From positions 1,426,001 to 1,490,000 of the forward strand of contig NZ_AQOV01000002.1 of assembly GCF_000365425.1 (NCBI RefSeq): a DNA stretch of 64,000 bases, written 5' to 3'. A program made the position numbers and the translations under genes. The DNA is from Methylomonas sp. MK1. Lineage in GTDB: Bacteria > Pseudomonadota > Gammaproteobacteria > Methylococcales > Methylomonadaceae. Positions 6,983 to 15,546 of this stretch are shown here, piece by piece (the stretch's first letter is position 1; each line of letters begins with the position of its first letter). Under the pieces are notes generated by a model, which did not search any database, was not told the DNA's origin, and was given only the letters and a program-made list of their open reading frames with translations.

Positions 6983-8371
6983 TTATTGGCGCTCAGTAGA
7001 ATCGGATAGATTGGCAACGCGCTTGCCGACCCGAAACAAACTCCACGCCAGTACGACCACCATCAACGTGATGACAACGCCTAAAAACCAAGAACTGTTC
7101 AACAGCTTAGCGACATTGAAAGCTTGTTCGGCGGCTTTCGCCTCGGTTTCCGGCCCCAATCCGGCCGAGTTGCTGCGGTAACCGCGCCGCAATAATTCCT
7201 GGATCGGTGCGGTGTCGTAGCGCGGTTGTTCGGCGGTTTCAGAGCCGTATTTGAGTTGGTAGCTCAGGCCGGTTTGCGGCAAGAACAGCAATTGGTAGCC
7301 GGGACCGGTGCCGGCGACGGTGTTGATATGCAGTTCCGGGTTGTCCTGGTCGCGAATCACAATGCGGTAGCGTGATTGCCGTTGTTCCGGAAAGCCTATG
7401 CTGGTTTGCTCGCGGTTGATGTCTTGATAATGCAAGGCTTCCAAAGAGCCGGTGCCGATGGTGCGCATTTGGGTTTCCAAGCCTTGCGTCAGCGGGATTT
7501 GCACTTCGGCTTGGCGGCTGAAGTTTGGGGTCATGATTTGCAGCTTCAAGCCCTTCAGCGGTTGCCGTAGCGTGTCTACGTCGATGATAGTGGCTTTTTG
7601 CTCGGTATCGAGTTTGATTTTAAAACTGGCCGGGTAATCATATTGCTGATCGGTGTCGGCAACGGTTTCGCCCACGTTGTGCCAGAGCTCGATGCGCTCG
7701 ACATGTAGCGGTTCTTTGATTTGTTGCGTGGTTTCCTGGCGTTGCAATTCTTCGCCGCCGCGCACGGTGCGGGTCAGTTCCAACAGCTCGGCTACCCGGG
7801 TTTGGCTGGCTTTGGCGACGACGATTTTAAATTGTCGGAAGCTATTCGCCGGCAACTCGACGTCGCGGTTACCAACAGACATATAACGCGAATAATCGTA
7901 AATCTGCGCTCTCTCGACCAGCAATTGCCAGTTTTGGCCGTCGTTGGAACCGTGAATCTGCAAGGCGTATTCGAAATCATGCTGGTTGGTGACTAGGCTT
8001 AGGCCGTCGGCGTTGGCGGCGTTTTTGTCCAGTTGTACGGTAACGACGAAGCCTTCGTCCTCGTCACCAAATTTTTGCAAATCGATGGTCTTGCTGGTGC
8101 TGGCCACGCGCTTACTGACCGTCTTCCGGCTGGCGATTTTTTGCAGCAAATAAGGCGTTTCGACGCCGTTTTGATCGATCAGGCGCAAGTCGCGAAAGTC
8201 GGCGGCGGTGTTGGCATACACCGCGCTGTCCAGCGGAACGGCCAGCAGGCTTTGTTGCCCGTTATCTTGGGCCAGTACTGGTCGGCTGTACCGGAAGGCC
8301 GGCGCTTCGTTGGCCCAAGCCTGGGTCAAAAACAGGCAGCATAACACTGCAAATTTGGCGATCATGATCAT
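6983..8371 (-). CDS. DUF3999 family membrane-anchored protein
   Basis: A 462-residue protein with an N-terminal signal peptide (MIMIAKFAVLCCLFLTQAWA), a large exported beta-rich region (residues ~25-415) and a single C-terminal transmembrane helix (SSWFLGVVITLMVVVLAWSLF), matching DUF3999. The open frame extends further, but the ATG at 8371 is chosen. It overlaps the stop of the upstream DUF2339 gene by 4 nt (ATGA) and gives the signal peptide. DUF2339 and DUF3999 genes commonly occur as a pair, which suggests one envelope complex of unknown function. Confidence 0.85.
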   Translation of the reverse strand: MIMIAKFAVLCCLFLTQAWANEAPAFRYSRPVLAQDNGQQSLLAVPLDSAVYANTAADFRDLRLIDQNGVETPYLLQKIASRKTVSKRVASTSKTIDLQKFGDEDEGFVVTVQLDKNAANADGLSLVTNQHDFEYALQIHGSNDGQNWQLLVERAQIYDYSRYMSVGNRDVELPANSFRQFKIVVAKASQTRVAELLELTRTVRGGEELQRQETTQQIKEPLHVERIELWHNVGETVADTDQQYDYPASFKIKLDTEQKATIIDVDTLRQPLKGLKLQIMTPNFSRQAEVQIPLTQGLETQMRTIGTGSLEALHYQDINREQTSIGFPEQRQSRYRIVIRDQDNPELHINTVAGTGPGYQLLFLPQTGLSYQLKYGSETAEQPRYDTAPIQELLRRGYRSNSAGLGPETEAKAAEQAFNVAKLLNSSWFLGVVITLMVVVLAWSLFRVGKRVANLSDSTERQ

Positions 8372-10881
8372 GTTTTGTTTTCGGCGTTGCCGATAAAAGT
8401 TTGTTGATAACGCATGTAAAAAAACGCGCCGCCCAGCGCCAGCATGCCCAGCACGATAAAGGCGACGATTCGGTAAATTTGTTCCAGCCGCGCCAGGTCG
8501 ATGAAAAACACCTTCCAGGCCACCAAGGCAAACAGCGCCAGACCGACCAGGCGCAGTCCGGCAATTTGCCGCTTGATGCCGTTGAACACCAGCGTCAACG
8601 CAAATATCGACCATAAGATTGATACGCCGCCGGAACGCAAACCCGGCACATATTGATACAAGAGTGAGTTAATTTCCAGACTTAAAAAGGTAAATAACAA
8701 GACCAGCGCCGCGCCGCCCAGCCACTGGCGGATATTGCCGGTGTCGGTTTCGTAGTCCGCCAGACAGCGTAAGGCGAACAGCAAAAAGGCTATGGTCGCC
8801 GCGAAATCCAGCAAACGCATCAATGCCAGTTCGAAGGAATAGCCGCCGCCGTAGCGCAAGGTCCAGACGCTGTCGCCGACGCCGATATGCCCCAGCGTCA
8901 AGTCCCAGGACGGCAGATCGAACAACAGCATCTTCAGGAACACGCCGATCAGGAACAGCCGAAGCGCTTGTAGCAGCCAATCGCCCGTACCGGCCACGTA
9001 ACGGGTCAACAACAGCCAGCACATGGCCAGCCAGACCAACGTCAATGCCGGCAATTGCAAGGGTGGATACAGATAGGCAAAACTGCGGAACAACTCCAGT
9101 TGCAGTACCACAAACAACAATCCGCCGCCGACCAGCAGGATGATTTGCAACAGCAGATTGTCTTTCAGCCACAGCGGCACATCGTTGCCGGCATCGCAGG
9201 CTAGTGGTGAAGCCGGTGCCGGTTTTTCGATCAGCGTGTAGGCCAAGGCCAGCGACAGGATGGGTATGCCGAAGCTGATTACCCGTTCCAGCAAGCCCAG
9301 CAAGAAGGCGCCGAACGATTGCTGGCTATCCATCGTCATGCCGTATTGGCCGGGCAAGTCGATGAAACAAAAACGCACCAGCACCAACGCATACAGTAGA
9401 TATGCCACTTGTTGTAAAAACGCGCTGCGCAATTTGCCCGCCATCCACAGCATTACCAAGGCTTGCAACGACCAGCTGACGGTAATCCATTGATTGGACA
9501 GCAGCAAGGGCAGGGTGATGGTCACAAAAAATGCCGCCAAGCCAATGAAGCTGATCAATAGTTCCTTATCCACCACCTTCCGCGCGAGGCAATAATAGAC
9601 ATGGCCGACATAAAACGCCGCCAATGCCACGGTCAGCAAGGCGGTCCAGATTTGCCCGTAGGCGTCGTCGATCAGATGGTAGGCGGTGCCGAAGAAGATG
9701 GCGGCATTGACGATCAGGCCAATTAAATCCAGTAGGGTCGATTTGGTTTGATTGACCAGGCAGAACAAAAACACCGTTGTGGAATACAGCACAAAAAAGC
9801 CGGTCAAGAACGGCAACACCTGCCAGAAATACTCGACCTGGTAGTTTTGCATCGAGCCGAAGAACAACAGGTAATTAAAGAAAAAGCTCAGGAAATTTAA
9901 TAAATGCCATTGCTTGTACCAGTTGATCGCCAGGATGCCGGAGCCCAACAGCAACATGTAACTAAACAGCCCCGGAAAATTGACCTGGCCGGTGGACAGC
10001 ATAATCGGCGTGCAATAGCCGCCGATGATGGCGAAGATGGCGACCAACATTGAGTCCAGCTTGATCGCTAAAAATGCGGCGCAGGCGGTCACTAAAATCA
10101 TCAACGCAAAGGTCGGGTAGACGTCTAGCAGATGGTAAAAACTGTGCGCGGCAAACACGCTGAAATATAACACTGCGATGCCGCCGCCCAGCAAACCCTG
10201 GCTGAAAAGATGATAGGTGCCGCCGACCAGGCGCACGCCGCCGACGATCATGCCGACACCGGCCAGCACCGATAGTGCTACCCGCGCCTGTTCGCCCAGC
10301 ATGCCGTTGTCGATGGAATATTTCAGGAAAAAGCCGATACCGGTCACCAAAATCAATACGCCGATGCGCAACAACCAATTGCTCGCGACCGCGTATTCCA
10401 TCGCCACACCCTCAGGCCGATGGCCTTCGCCGACGATGATCCAGTTCCAGATTTCTTTGAGGATTTTCTGTGCCGCCAGTTCGAAACGGCTGGGTTCGGC
10501 GGGTTGCCAGGTGTTTTGATTCCAGGGGTTTTCCTGGGGTGGCTCCGCAACAGGGCTTGGCGTTATTTCGGGCGTTTGCGGAACCGGTTCGGCAGGGAGC
10601 TGGCTGGCGGTAATATCGAATAGCACCTGTTCTGTTGCCGGTGTTTGCGCTGCAAATAAATCCGGTTGCGGCGGTGCTTCGTGAGTAGGCACTACTTGCG
10701 CCTTTGCCAGATCGCGCAGCAGTTTGCGGTCTTCGCGTAGCGCCGCTTCTATCTTCCGCAGGGTCTGATTAATGTCATCCTGGTTACGTCTTTGGCGGCC
10801 CATTAAAACGGTCAACATCGCGATAATTACGATGGGCACCAAAATCAGGACAAAAGCGATAAAACCGAAAAAATCGTCCAC
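8368..10881 (-). CDS. DUF2339 polytopic membrane protein
   Basis: An 837-residue inner-membrane protein of the DUF2339 family. It has an N-terminal helix (IAFVLILVPIVIIAMLTVL), then a charged cytoplasmic linker (KIEAALREDRKLLRDL) and a Pro-rich stretch to ~residue 160. More than twenty transmembrane helices follow, including the typical LLRIGVLILVTGIGFFLKYS segment. I prefer the GTG at 10881 (VDDFFGF) over an ATG 93 nt upstream because GGAGA lies 6 nt before the GTG. Translationally coupled to the DUF3999 gene. Function unknown. Confidence 0.85.
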   Translation of the reverse strand: MDDFFGFIAFVLILVPIVIIAMLTVLMGRQRRNQDDINQTLRKIEAALREDRKLLRDLAKAQVVPTHEAPPQPDLFAAQTPATEQVLFDITASQLPAEPVPQTPEITPSPVAEPPQENPWNQNTWQPAEPSRFELAAQKILKEIWNWIIVGEGHRPEGVAMEYAVASNWLLRIGVLILVTGIGFFLKYSIDNGMLGEQARVALSVLAGVGMIVGGVRLVGGTYHLFSQGLLGGGIAVLYFSVFAAHSFYHLLDVYPTFALMILVTACAAFLAIKLDSMLVAIFAIIGGYCTPIMLSTGQVNFPGLFSYMLLLGSGILAINWYKQWHLLNFLSFFFNYLLFFGSMQNYQVEYFWQVLPFLTGFFVLYSTTVFLFCLVNQTKSTLLDLIGLIVNAAIFFGTAYHLIDDAYGQIWTALLTVALAAFYVGHVYYCLARKVVDKELLISFIGLAAFFVTITLPLLLSNQWITVSWSLQALVMLWMAGKLRSAFLQQVAYLLYALVLVRFCFIDLPGQYGMTMDSQQSFGAFLLGLLERVISFGIPILSLALAYTLIEKPAPASPLACDAGNDVPLWLKDNLLLQIILLVGGGLLFVVLQLELFRSFAYLYPPLQLPALTLVWLAMCWLLLTRYVAGTGDWLLQALRLFLIGVFLKMLLFDLPSWDLTLGHIGVGDSVWTLRYGGGYSFELALMRLLDFAATIAFLLFALRCLADYETDTGNIRQWLGGAALVLLFTFLSLEINSLLYQYVPGLRSGGVSILWSIFALTLVFNGIKRQIAGLRLVGLALFALVAWKVFFIDLARLEQIYRIVAFIVLGMLALGGAFFYMRYQQTFIGNAENKT

Positions 10882-11204
10882 GGCAACTCTCCAAGGCTGG
10901 GCAAACGGCGGGTTATTTGGGTTATCAAGCAAGCTTTTCAGGTCACGGCCAGATCTTCTGCGTGAAGCGGGCAACGCGCTGGGTTACGCGCCAATTTGCA
11001 AAAGTAGTCGTATTCGTGAGCGGCGTCACTATTCAGGATAACCGCTTGTTACTCTGATTGCTATATATGGCCCGTGTGGCAAGGATTTGTTCTATGCTTG
11101 ATGCATGGATTACAAGGGTAAGCTTAGGATTACATATAGATTTTCCACGAGCTGCCGACAACCCAAGGTGTATAACCACACATTCCAATACATTGGCCGA
11201 TCTC

Positions 11205-12812
11205 ATGAACAAGAACTCCACAATCCAATCCAAAATATTGCTAAGCATAGCCAGTGTATTTTTGTTGCTGATGTTTGTCAGTACGCTGTTTATGGCGGAA
11301 CGGCAAAAAGACATGATACAAACGCTGGCGACAGATAAAGCTCGGGATATTGCCAATAGTTATTTCGACGGCGTCAATACCCTAATGCTGACCGGCGCGA
11401 TGGCGCAGGGTGAAGTATTGCGCGATAAAGCCCTTTCGCATACCAATGTCACGGAAGTGCGGTTAATTCGTGGCAAGCAAATTACCGATTTTTACGGTCC
11501 CGGTAAATCCGAGCAAAGACCCGTTGATAATCTGGATGATCGCGCGCTGGCCGGTGAAAGCATCATTCAACCGGGTAACGACAAAAACGGACGCCTGATC
11601 ACCGTGCTGGAGCCGGTTAAGGCTAGCGCCAATTTTCGCGGCACCAACTGTCTCACTTGTCACGCCGTGAGCGAGGGGACAGTGTTGGGAGCGGTGCGGG
11701 TGAGTTTTTCACTGGCAAATCTCGATGCGCAGATTAATCGCGATTTGGTGATTGCTTCGGCTATCTCCTTGGTGATGTTTGCCGGCGGCCTCTTGCTGGT
11801 CAACATGCTGATGCGCAAGATTGTGGTTAATCCATTAGTGGCTATGCGCGACACGGTTAACGCCATCGCCGGACAGTCGGATTTACGGCAACGGTTGCAA
11901 GTCGATTCCGGCGACGAAATCGGCCAGGTCAGCGAGTCGTTTAATACCATGTTGGCAAATTTTGCCGGTAGTTTGGGGCAGGTGTCTTCGGTCAGTCAGC
12001 AATTGGCGTCTGCAACCAACCAAATATCCGGTGTGGCCCGACAAACCTCGCAAGCGGCCACGCAACAACGCAGCGAAACCGAGACGGTGATTCAAGCGAT
12101 ACACGAACTGGAGAATTCGGTGCAAGACGTGCGCGGCGGGGCGACCGGTGCGGCGCAAGCGTCGGTGGAAGCCGATCAGGAGGCCGCGCAAGGCGCGGCG
12201 ACGACTAAAAATGCCATCAACGGTATCAACGAACTGGTGAATGAAATCGACCGAGCCGCCGAAGTGATCAAACGTCTGGATCAAAAAAGTAACGGTGTCG
12301 GCGCGGTGTTGGATGTGATCAAAGGCCTGGCCGAGCAAACCAATCTGTTGGCCTTGAACGCTGCCATCGAAGCCGCCAGGGCCGGCGAGCAAGGGCGCGG
12401 GTTTGCGGTGGTGGCCGACGAAGTCCGTACCTTGGCGACGCGTTCGCACAAGGCCACCGAAGAAATTCAAAGCATCATCGATCAATTACAACGCGAAGCC
12501 AAAGATGCGGTGACGGTGATGAACAACGCCAAAAACAGCGCCGAGCAGCGCCGCGAACAAGTGCAAAGCGCCGATCAGGGTTTGAGCGCGATTGCCGAGC
12601 GGGTGACGCAGATTCGGCAATTGAACTCGCGGATGTCGCAAGCAGCTGACAATCAAAGCCGGGTTGCGCAGCATGTCGGGCAAAGTATCACCAATATTGG
12701 CCAACTTACCGAGCGTACCGCTCAGGATGCCGCGCAAACCAATGCCGCTAGTAACGAATTGGTGAAATTGGCCGCGCAGTTGAATCAATTGGTTGGGCAA
12801 TTCAAACGCTGA
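11205..12812 (+). CDS. Methyl-accepting chemotaxis protein with periplasmic CXXCH motif
   Basis: A 535-residue transmembrane chemoreceptor. TM1 is near residues 10-30, followed by a periplasmic sensor to ~185, TM2, a HAMP domain and a long cytoplasmic signalling coil. The hairpin tip is clear ([25 protein letters not shown] in two overlapping parts). The sensor carries NCLTCH at residues 148-153, a c-type haem attachment motif, so it may sense redox or gas ligands through haem like DUF3365/Tll0287-type sensors. The ATG at 11205 is preferred: the longer frame adds 49 residues without a membrane-protein start. No CheW/CheA genes are adjacent, so it is an orphan receptor. Confidence 0.88.
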   Translation: MNKNSTIQSKILLSIASVFLLLMFVSTLFMAERQKDMIQTLATDKARDIANSYFDGVNTLMLTGAMAQGEVLRDKALSHTNVTEVRLIRGKQITDFYGPGKSEQRPVDNLDDRALAGESIIQPGNDKNGRLITVLEPVKASANFRGTNCLTCHAVSEGTVLGAVRVSFSLANLDAQINRDLVIASAISLVMFAGGLLLVNMLMRKIVVNPLVAMRDTVNAIAGQSDLRQRLQVDSGDEIGQVSESFNTMLANFAGSLGQVSSVSQQLASATNQISGVARQTSQAATQQRSETETVIQAIHELENSVQDVRGGATGAAQASVEADQEAAQGAATTKNAINGINELVNEIDRAAEVIKRLDQKSNGVGAVLDVIKGLAEQTNLLALNAAIEAARAGEQGRGFAVVADEVRTLATRSHKATEEIQSIIDQLQREAKDAVTVMNNAKNSAEQRREQVQSADQGLSAIAERVTQIRQLNSRMSQAADNQSRVAQHVGQSITNIGQLTERTAQDAAQTNAASNELVKLAAQLNQLVGQFKR

Positions 12813-12987
12813 GTTGAAAGCAGAGGCTTTTCGGTTGTTGCCGGGAAGCTTCTGCAAACTCGTCATTCCTTTCAGTAGATCATTTCCTTTAGGCTTTTGC
12901 CGCTCGGTGTTTGTCATGTCTATGTAATGAATGCCGGATAAAGTTTGAGACTCTTGTCACAAAACTCCGTCAAATCAGGTATTCGAT

Positions 12988-14391
12988 ATGCGTTTAAAAC
13001 CAACATTTTTACTGGCCGGCTTGCTGTTGGCCGATACTGCCTTAGCTACTCCAACTTTCGTCAACGGCCTGGCTATTTCCGGCGATACCCTGGATTTATC
13101 CAGCAATCTTGCCAATTCGTTCGATCGCCGCGTCGGCTTTTTTTCGGATATTTATTACGATACCAACCGTAACGAGTGGTGGGGCTTGTCGGATAGAGGC
13201 CCAGGCGGCGGTCTGTTGAATTATGAAACACGGGTACAGCGCTTTACCCTGGACATTAATAGCGTTACCGGCGCGATTTCTAATTTTCAAATCGCCCAAA
13301 CCCTGAAATTTAGTAAAGGCGGTTCCGCGCTGAACGGTATTGCGCCAAACCCTACCAGTAATTTGGGTAATGCCTTTGACCCTGAAGGCGTTGTGATCCA
13401 CCCCAAAAACGGTAACTTGTTGGTGTCCGACGAATACGGTCCTTCGCTGTATGAGATCGATCGCAATACTGGCGCGGTAGTGAAAACCTATACGACTCCA
13501 ACCAATCTGGTGCCGCGCAACGGTACAACTAATGTTCCAAACTATGCGGGCGGCGATCCAGAACCGAATACTGCCGGCAAACGCACCAATCGCGGCTTCG
13601 AAGGCCTGGCGATCAGTCCTGACGGCAAATTTGCGTTTGCAATGTTGCAAAGTGCAATGTTGGACGAAGGTGCCGGCAACGGTTCGGTGAGTCGGATTGT
13701 AAAATTCGATACGGCTACTGGCGAAGCGGTGGCTCAATATGCCTACCAAATGAAGCGTTCCGGTCAAGGACAGGGCGCATCGGCCTTGGTAGCGATCAAC
13801 GACCATGAGTTCTTCGTACTAGAGCGTAACAACCGTGGCGTCGGTGTTGGTGCTACTTTTGCCGGTGCAGACAAAGAAGTTTATAAAATTGATTTGAACG
13901 GCGCGACCGATGTTAGTGGCATCGATTTGGACGCAGTTGGTGCTGTTTACAGCAAAGTTAGCAAATCCGCGCAATTTCTGGATCTTGATGCCAACACCTT
14001 GGCAGCTCTTGGCAACAAATCACCTGAGAAGTGGGAAGGCTTGGCAATTGGCCCGAAACTGGCTGACGGCAGTTATTTGATGCTGGCCGGCACCGATAAC
14101 GATTACAGCGTTACCCAAAACGGCACCGGCACGCAGTTCGATGTGTATTTCCGTTTCAGCGACGCCGATCCATATGCAACATCGATTCAATGTCCGCTTG
14201 GTCAAACCAGCGGCTGTTCGGCAACGTTGACCAGTGAGTATCAGTTGCTGCCAGGTGTATTGCATGCTTATAAAGTCTCCGCAGCCGATTTGTCCGGTTA
14301 TGTAGCCCCGGTGCCAGTGCCCGCTGCTGCCTGGTTGTTCGGTACCGGTCTGATTGGCGCGTTGGGTTTGGGTAGAACACGCAAAGCCTAA
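12988..14391 (+). CDS. Esterase-like phytase-family protein with VPLPA-CTERM tail
   Basis: A 467-residue exported protein. A signal peptide (cleavage probably after ALA at ~residue 21) precedes a beta-propeller domain of the 'esterase-like activity of phytase' family, with DPEGVVIHP, VSDEYGPSLYEID, FEGLAISPDGKFAF and FFVLERNNR blades. The C-terminus is APVPVPAAAWLFGTGLIGAL followed by basic residues: a VPLPA-CTERM sorting signal with motif, single helix and positive tail. Family knowledge predicts processing by an exosortase and surface or biofilm localisation. No exosortase lies in this window. A strong terminator follows. Confidence 0.87.
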   Translation: MRLKPTFLLAGLLLADTALATPTFVNGLAISGDTLDLSSNLANSFDRRVGFFSDIYYDTNRNEWWGLSDRGPGGGLLNYETRVQRFTLDINSVTGAISNFQIAQTLKFSKGGSALNGIAPNPTSNLGNAFDPEGVVIHPKNGNLLVSDEYGPSLYEIDRNTGAVVKTYTTPTNLVPRNGTTNVPNYAGGDPEPNTAGKRTNRGFEGLAISPDGKFAFAMLQSAMLDEGAGNGSVSRIVKFDTATGEAVAQYAYQMKRSGQGQGASALVAINDHEFFVLERNNRGVGVGATFAGADKEVYKIDLNGATDVSGIDLDAVGAVYSKVSKSAQFLDLDANTLAALGNKSPEKWEGLAIGPKLADGSYLMLAGTDNDYSVTQNGTGTQFDVYFRFSDADPYATSIQCPLGQTSGCSATLTSEYQLLPGVLHAYKVSAADLSGYVAPVPVPAAAWLFGTGLIGALGLGRTRKA

Positions 14392-14400
14392 GTAGCCGTC

Positions 14401-14432
14401 ATCCTCCTTGCCGGTTTGGCAAGGAGGATTTT
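14401..14432 (+). terminator. Rho-independent terminator
   Basis: A perfect 12-bp stem ATCCTCCTTGCC/GGCAAGGAGGAT with a 5-nt loop (GGTTT), followed by a short TTT. It lies 10 nt after the stop of the VPLPA-CTERM esterase gene. The T-run is short but the stem is very stable. Confidence 0.75.
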
Positions 14433-14459
14433 GCCTGCCCGCGACGATGCCGCTATAAT
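14431..14459 (+). promoter_or_regulatory. Sigma-70 promoter
   Basis: TTGCCT at 14431-14436 and a consensus TATAAT at 14454-14459 are separated by exactly 17 nt, immediately after the terminator of the upstream gene. Initiation would fall about 14465-14467, only 2-4 nt before the ATG of the 27-codon ORF. It is the only strong promoter visible for the EamA gene. Confidence 0.7.
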
Positions 14460-14468
14460 CCAGCCATC

Positions 14469-14552
14469 ATGCATTATTCAAACCGCAATCATTTCTTTAA
14501 GCACCTATGGCAATGGGCTTTGTCTATCGCCGTGGTGTTTGCGTTTTTCTAA
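14469..14552 (+). CDS. 27-residue leader or small membrane peptide
   Basis: A short ORF encoding a basic, histidine-rich start (MHYSNRNHFFKHLWQ) followed by a hydrophobic end (WALSIAVVFAFF). It begins almost at the predicted transcription start, so it would be translated as a leaderless or near-leaderless message. It is followed at once by a large hairpin and then the EamA gene. It could be a small membrane protein or a regulatory leader peptide. No family known to me. Confidence 0.4.
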   Translation: MHYSNRNHFFKHLWQWALSIAVVFAFF

Positions 14553-14558
14553 ACAATC

Positions 14559-14588
14559 AAGCAACCGCGGGTCTTGCCGCAGTTGCTT
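14559..14588 (+). promoter_or_regulatory. Hairpin in the EamA leader
   Basis: AAGCAAC pairs perfectly with GTTGCTT and an inner GCGG with CCGC, closing a GTCTTG loop with one C/A mismatch between the stems. The hairpin lies between the small ORF and the EamA start and has no following T-run. It is more likely an attenuation, stability or translation-control element than a terminator. Confidence 0.45.
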
Positions 14589-14627
14589 CGACATTTGCCT
14601 AAGGCCCGCACCAAACCAGGAGGCCTA

Positions 14628-15539
14628 ATGGCAACGACTACATCTACTGCATTATCCAACCGCAACCGCTTGTTGGGCTTTGGCCTGGCGACTTTGGCGG
14701 CTATCGGTTTTTCCGGCAAAGCCATCTTGGTAAAACTGGCGTATTACCAGCCTGTGGATGCTGTAACTTTATTGGCTTTGCGCATGTTGTTTTCCGCGCC
14801 GTTTTTTCTAATCGTTGCCTGGCGGCATGCCGGCCGGAAGGATCTGACGCCGTTAACGGGTAGAGACTATCTGGCGCTGCTGATCTTGGGCTTGCTGGGT
14901 TATTACCTGTCCAGCTTGTTCGATTTTATCGGTCTGCAATACATCTCCGCAGGGCTGGAGCGGCTGATTCTGTTCCTGTATCCGACCATGGTCGTGGTGT
15001 TGTCGGCATTGCTGTTGGGAAAACCGTTTGGCCGCAAGGAAGTCGTCGCGCTAGTGCTCAGTTACGCCGGCATCGGTGTGGTGTTTTTGGATGAGATCAA
15101 TATCCAATCGGAACATTTGTTGTTGGGCGCCGGTTTTGTATTTGCCAGTACCTTGACCTACGCCGCCTATCTAATCGGTACTGGCGAAACGGTGGTCCGC
15201 ATCGGTGCCTCGCGCTTTACCGCTTATGCGATGCTGGTGGCTTGCGCGGCGACGCTGATGCAATTTTTACTCACTCATCCGCCGGCGGCCTTGCTGTTGC
15301 CGATGCGGGTGTATCAATTGAGCTTGCTGATGGCGATCTTCTCGACGGTGCTGCCGGTGTTCATGCTCTCGGCAGCGATCAAGATAATAGGTTCCAGTCA
15401 TACCTCGCTGATCGGCTCGCTGGGGCCGGTAGCGACCTTGTTCATGGCCAGTTATGTGTTGGGTGAAGAATTGACGCTCGCTCAGATTGGCGGGGCGGTG
15501 TTGGTGATGGTCGGAGTATTGAGTCTGTCGTTGAGGTGA
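14628..15539 (+). CDS. EamA/DMT-family transporter
   Basis: A 303-residue inner-membrane protein with about ten transmembrane helices in two EamA repeats, typical of drug/metabolite transporters. FIGLQYISAGLERLILFLYP in the first half and SSHTSLIGSLGPVATLFMAS with YVLGEELTLAQIGGAVLVMV in the second are characteristic. The substrate is not predictable. The ATG at 14628 has a perfect CAGGAGG 4 nt upstream of it and replaces a longer frame. The leader carries a small ORF and a hairpin. It converges with recN. Confidence 0.87.
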   Translation: MATTTSTALSNRNRLLGFGLATLAAIGFSGKAILVKLAYYQPVDAVTLLALRMLFSAPFFLIVAWRHAGRKDLTPLTGRDYLALLILGLLGYYLSSLFDFIGLQYISAGLERLILFLYPTMVVVLSALLLGKPFGRKEVVALVLSYAGIGVVFLDEINIQSEHLLLGAGFVFASTLTYAAYLIGTGETVVRIGASRFTAYAMLVACAATLMQFLLTHPPAALLLPMRVYQLSLLMAIFSTVLPVFMLSAAIKIIGSSHTSLIGSLGPVATLFMASYVLGEELTLAQIGGAVLVMVGVLSLSLR

Positions 15540-15546
15540 GGGTCCG

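Noticed and set aside
9962..10378. Long ORFs opposite to or in other frames of DUF2339, recN, htpG, nadK and rfb genes
   Set aside because: GC-rich coding genes generate long shadow frames. None has a ribosome site or recognisable domain.
11085..11101. Possible sigma-54 promoter before the chemoreceptor
   Set aside because: TGGCAAGGATTTGTTC resembles the -24 element, but the -12 GC is missing at the right spacing.
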